A stretch of 64,000 bases of DNA from Azoarcus sp. Aa7. Lineage in GTDB: Bacteria > Pseudomonadota > Gammaproteobacteria > Burkholderiales > Rhodocyclaceae. The position numbers and the translations under genes were made by a program. The stretch lies in the NCBI RefSeq assembly GCF_014822185.1, contig NZ_QVLR01000089.1, positions 30,702 to 94,701 of the forward strand, written 5' to 3'. Position 1 is the first letter of the stretch, and every line of letters starts with the position of its first letter. The notes under the pieces were generated by a model. It saw only the letters and a list, made by a program, of their open reading frames with translations, was not told the origin of the DNA and ran no database searches. Positions 63,682 to 64,000 of this stretch are shown here, piece after piece.

Positions 63682-64000
63682 GGGCGTTACAGCAGAGGGT
63701 GCGACGGGGGGAAAAGACAGCGCCGCCCGATGGCGGCGCCAGGCCGGATTTTACCGCATCGCCTCCGGTGCATCGGCCCGCTTACAACCCGAAGCGGGCA
63801 CGCCCCGCTGAACGTAGGGCGGATGAGCCGAAGGCGTTATCCACCGAATGTGCGGCATCCGCGGTTCGCATACGGCGGAAGGCGCTTCGCTTTTCCGCCC
63901 TTGTATTGTGTCGTTGTACCGAACCGGTTGCTTTTCCGGTCGTTGTGCGGGGCCGTCGAAAGGAGCGCGTAGCGCGACTGAAGACGGCCCCGCACGGCGG
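63682..64000. other. Intergenic region with repeat element
   Basis: No gene is seen. It holds the start region of rep and the repeat at 63814-63900. Confidence 0.5.
63814..63900. repeat. Probable dispersed GTAGGGCGGAT-type intergenic repeat
   Basis: The segment opens with GTAGGGCGGATGAGCCGAAG and GTTATCCACCG, and ends with GGCGGAA (63874-63880) pairing with TTCCGCC (63893-63899) around GCGCTTCGC. GTAGGGYGGATAAG...ATCCACC-like sequences are a common dispersed intergenic family in betaproteobacteria and relatives. Confidence 0.5.

Noticed and set aside
1..64000. CRISPR array, insertion sequences, conjugation genes
   Set aside because: No regularly spaced repeats, no transposase and no relaxase, coupling protein or type IV secretion genes were seen.

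Overview
The window joins an accessory defence island (about 1-45,900) to chromosomal backbone (about 46,000-64,000). The backbone is very GC-rich, so long open frames appear antisense to nearly every real gene. It carries a tetrathionate reductase locus, a Rep helicase, a large hybrid sensor kinase and an HD-GYP regulator. This suits a betaproteobacterium, most likely Rhodocyclales (Azoarcus/Aromatoleum/Thauera type). That assignment is an inference from gene content; no marker gene is present.

Island boundary. A tRNA-Arg(CCG) gene lies at 45,947-46,023 on the minus strand. Next to its 3' end are a terminator, tandem TTACGCCAAA repeats and a tyrosine integrase (44,681-45,751). The element occupies the left side and runs off the left edge; no second att copy was found in the window. 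Island genes, from left to right: (1) a membrane protein divergent from a CoiA-like protein with an 11-bp gap, then small or unknown genes; (2) a prokaryotic viperin (radical SAM nucleotide dehydratase type) overlapping an orphan HicA-like gene, divergent from a 907-aa ankyrin protein across a long inverted repeat; (3) a small unit with a degenerate tyrosine recombinase; (4) a complete type 1 BREX operon (brxR-brxA-brxB-brxC-pglX-X-pglZ-brxL, read leftward). X is an 1808-aa GHKL ATPase with a C-terminal DUF3883/PD-(D/E)xK-like domain, and pglX has a nine-G tract near its 5' end; (5) an XRE regulator divergent from an operon of a GIY-YIG (T5orf172) protein, a Lon-type AAA+ ATPase without protease domain, and three or four small proteins of which two are paralogues, with four copies of an 11-bp operator-like element between them; (6) a protease module: MBL hydrolase, unknown protein, caspase-like protease, subtilisin-like protease and AAA+ ATPase on the minus strand, divergent from a trypsin-like protease.

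Backbone. A 1486-aa hybrid histidine kinase and an HD-GYP response regulator form an operon. An OmpA-like protein, a lipoprotein cytochrome c and a secreted protein follow. ttrS-ttrR converge on ttrB-ttrC-ttrA (periplasmic tetrathionate respiration and its two-component control), then rep. The right end is intergenic repeat DNA.

How it works together (inference). Several anti-phage layers are stacked in one tRNA-borne island: nucleotide poisoning (viperin), methylation-based exclusion (BREX, possibly phase-variable), and two multi-gene NTPase/effector modules that I cannot match to a named system.
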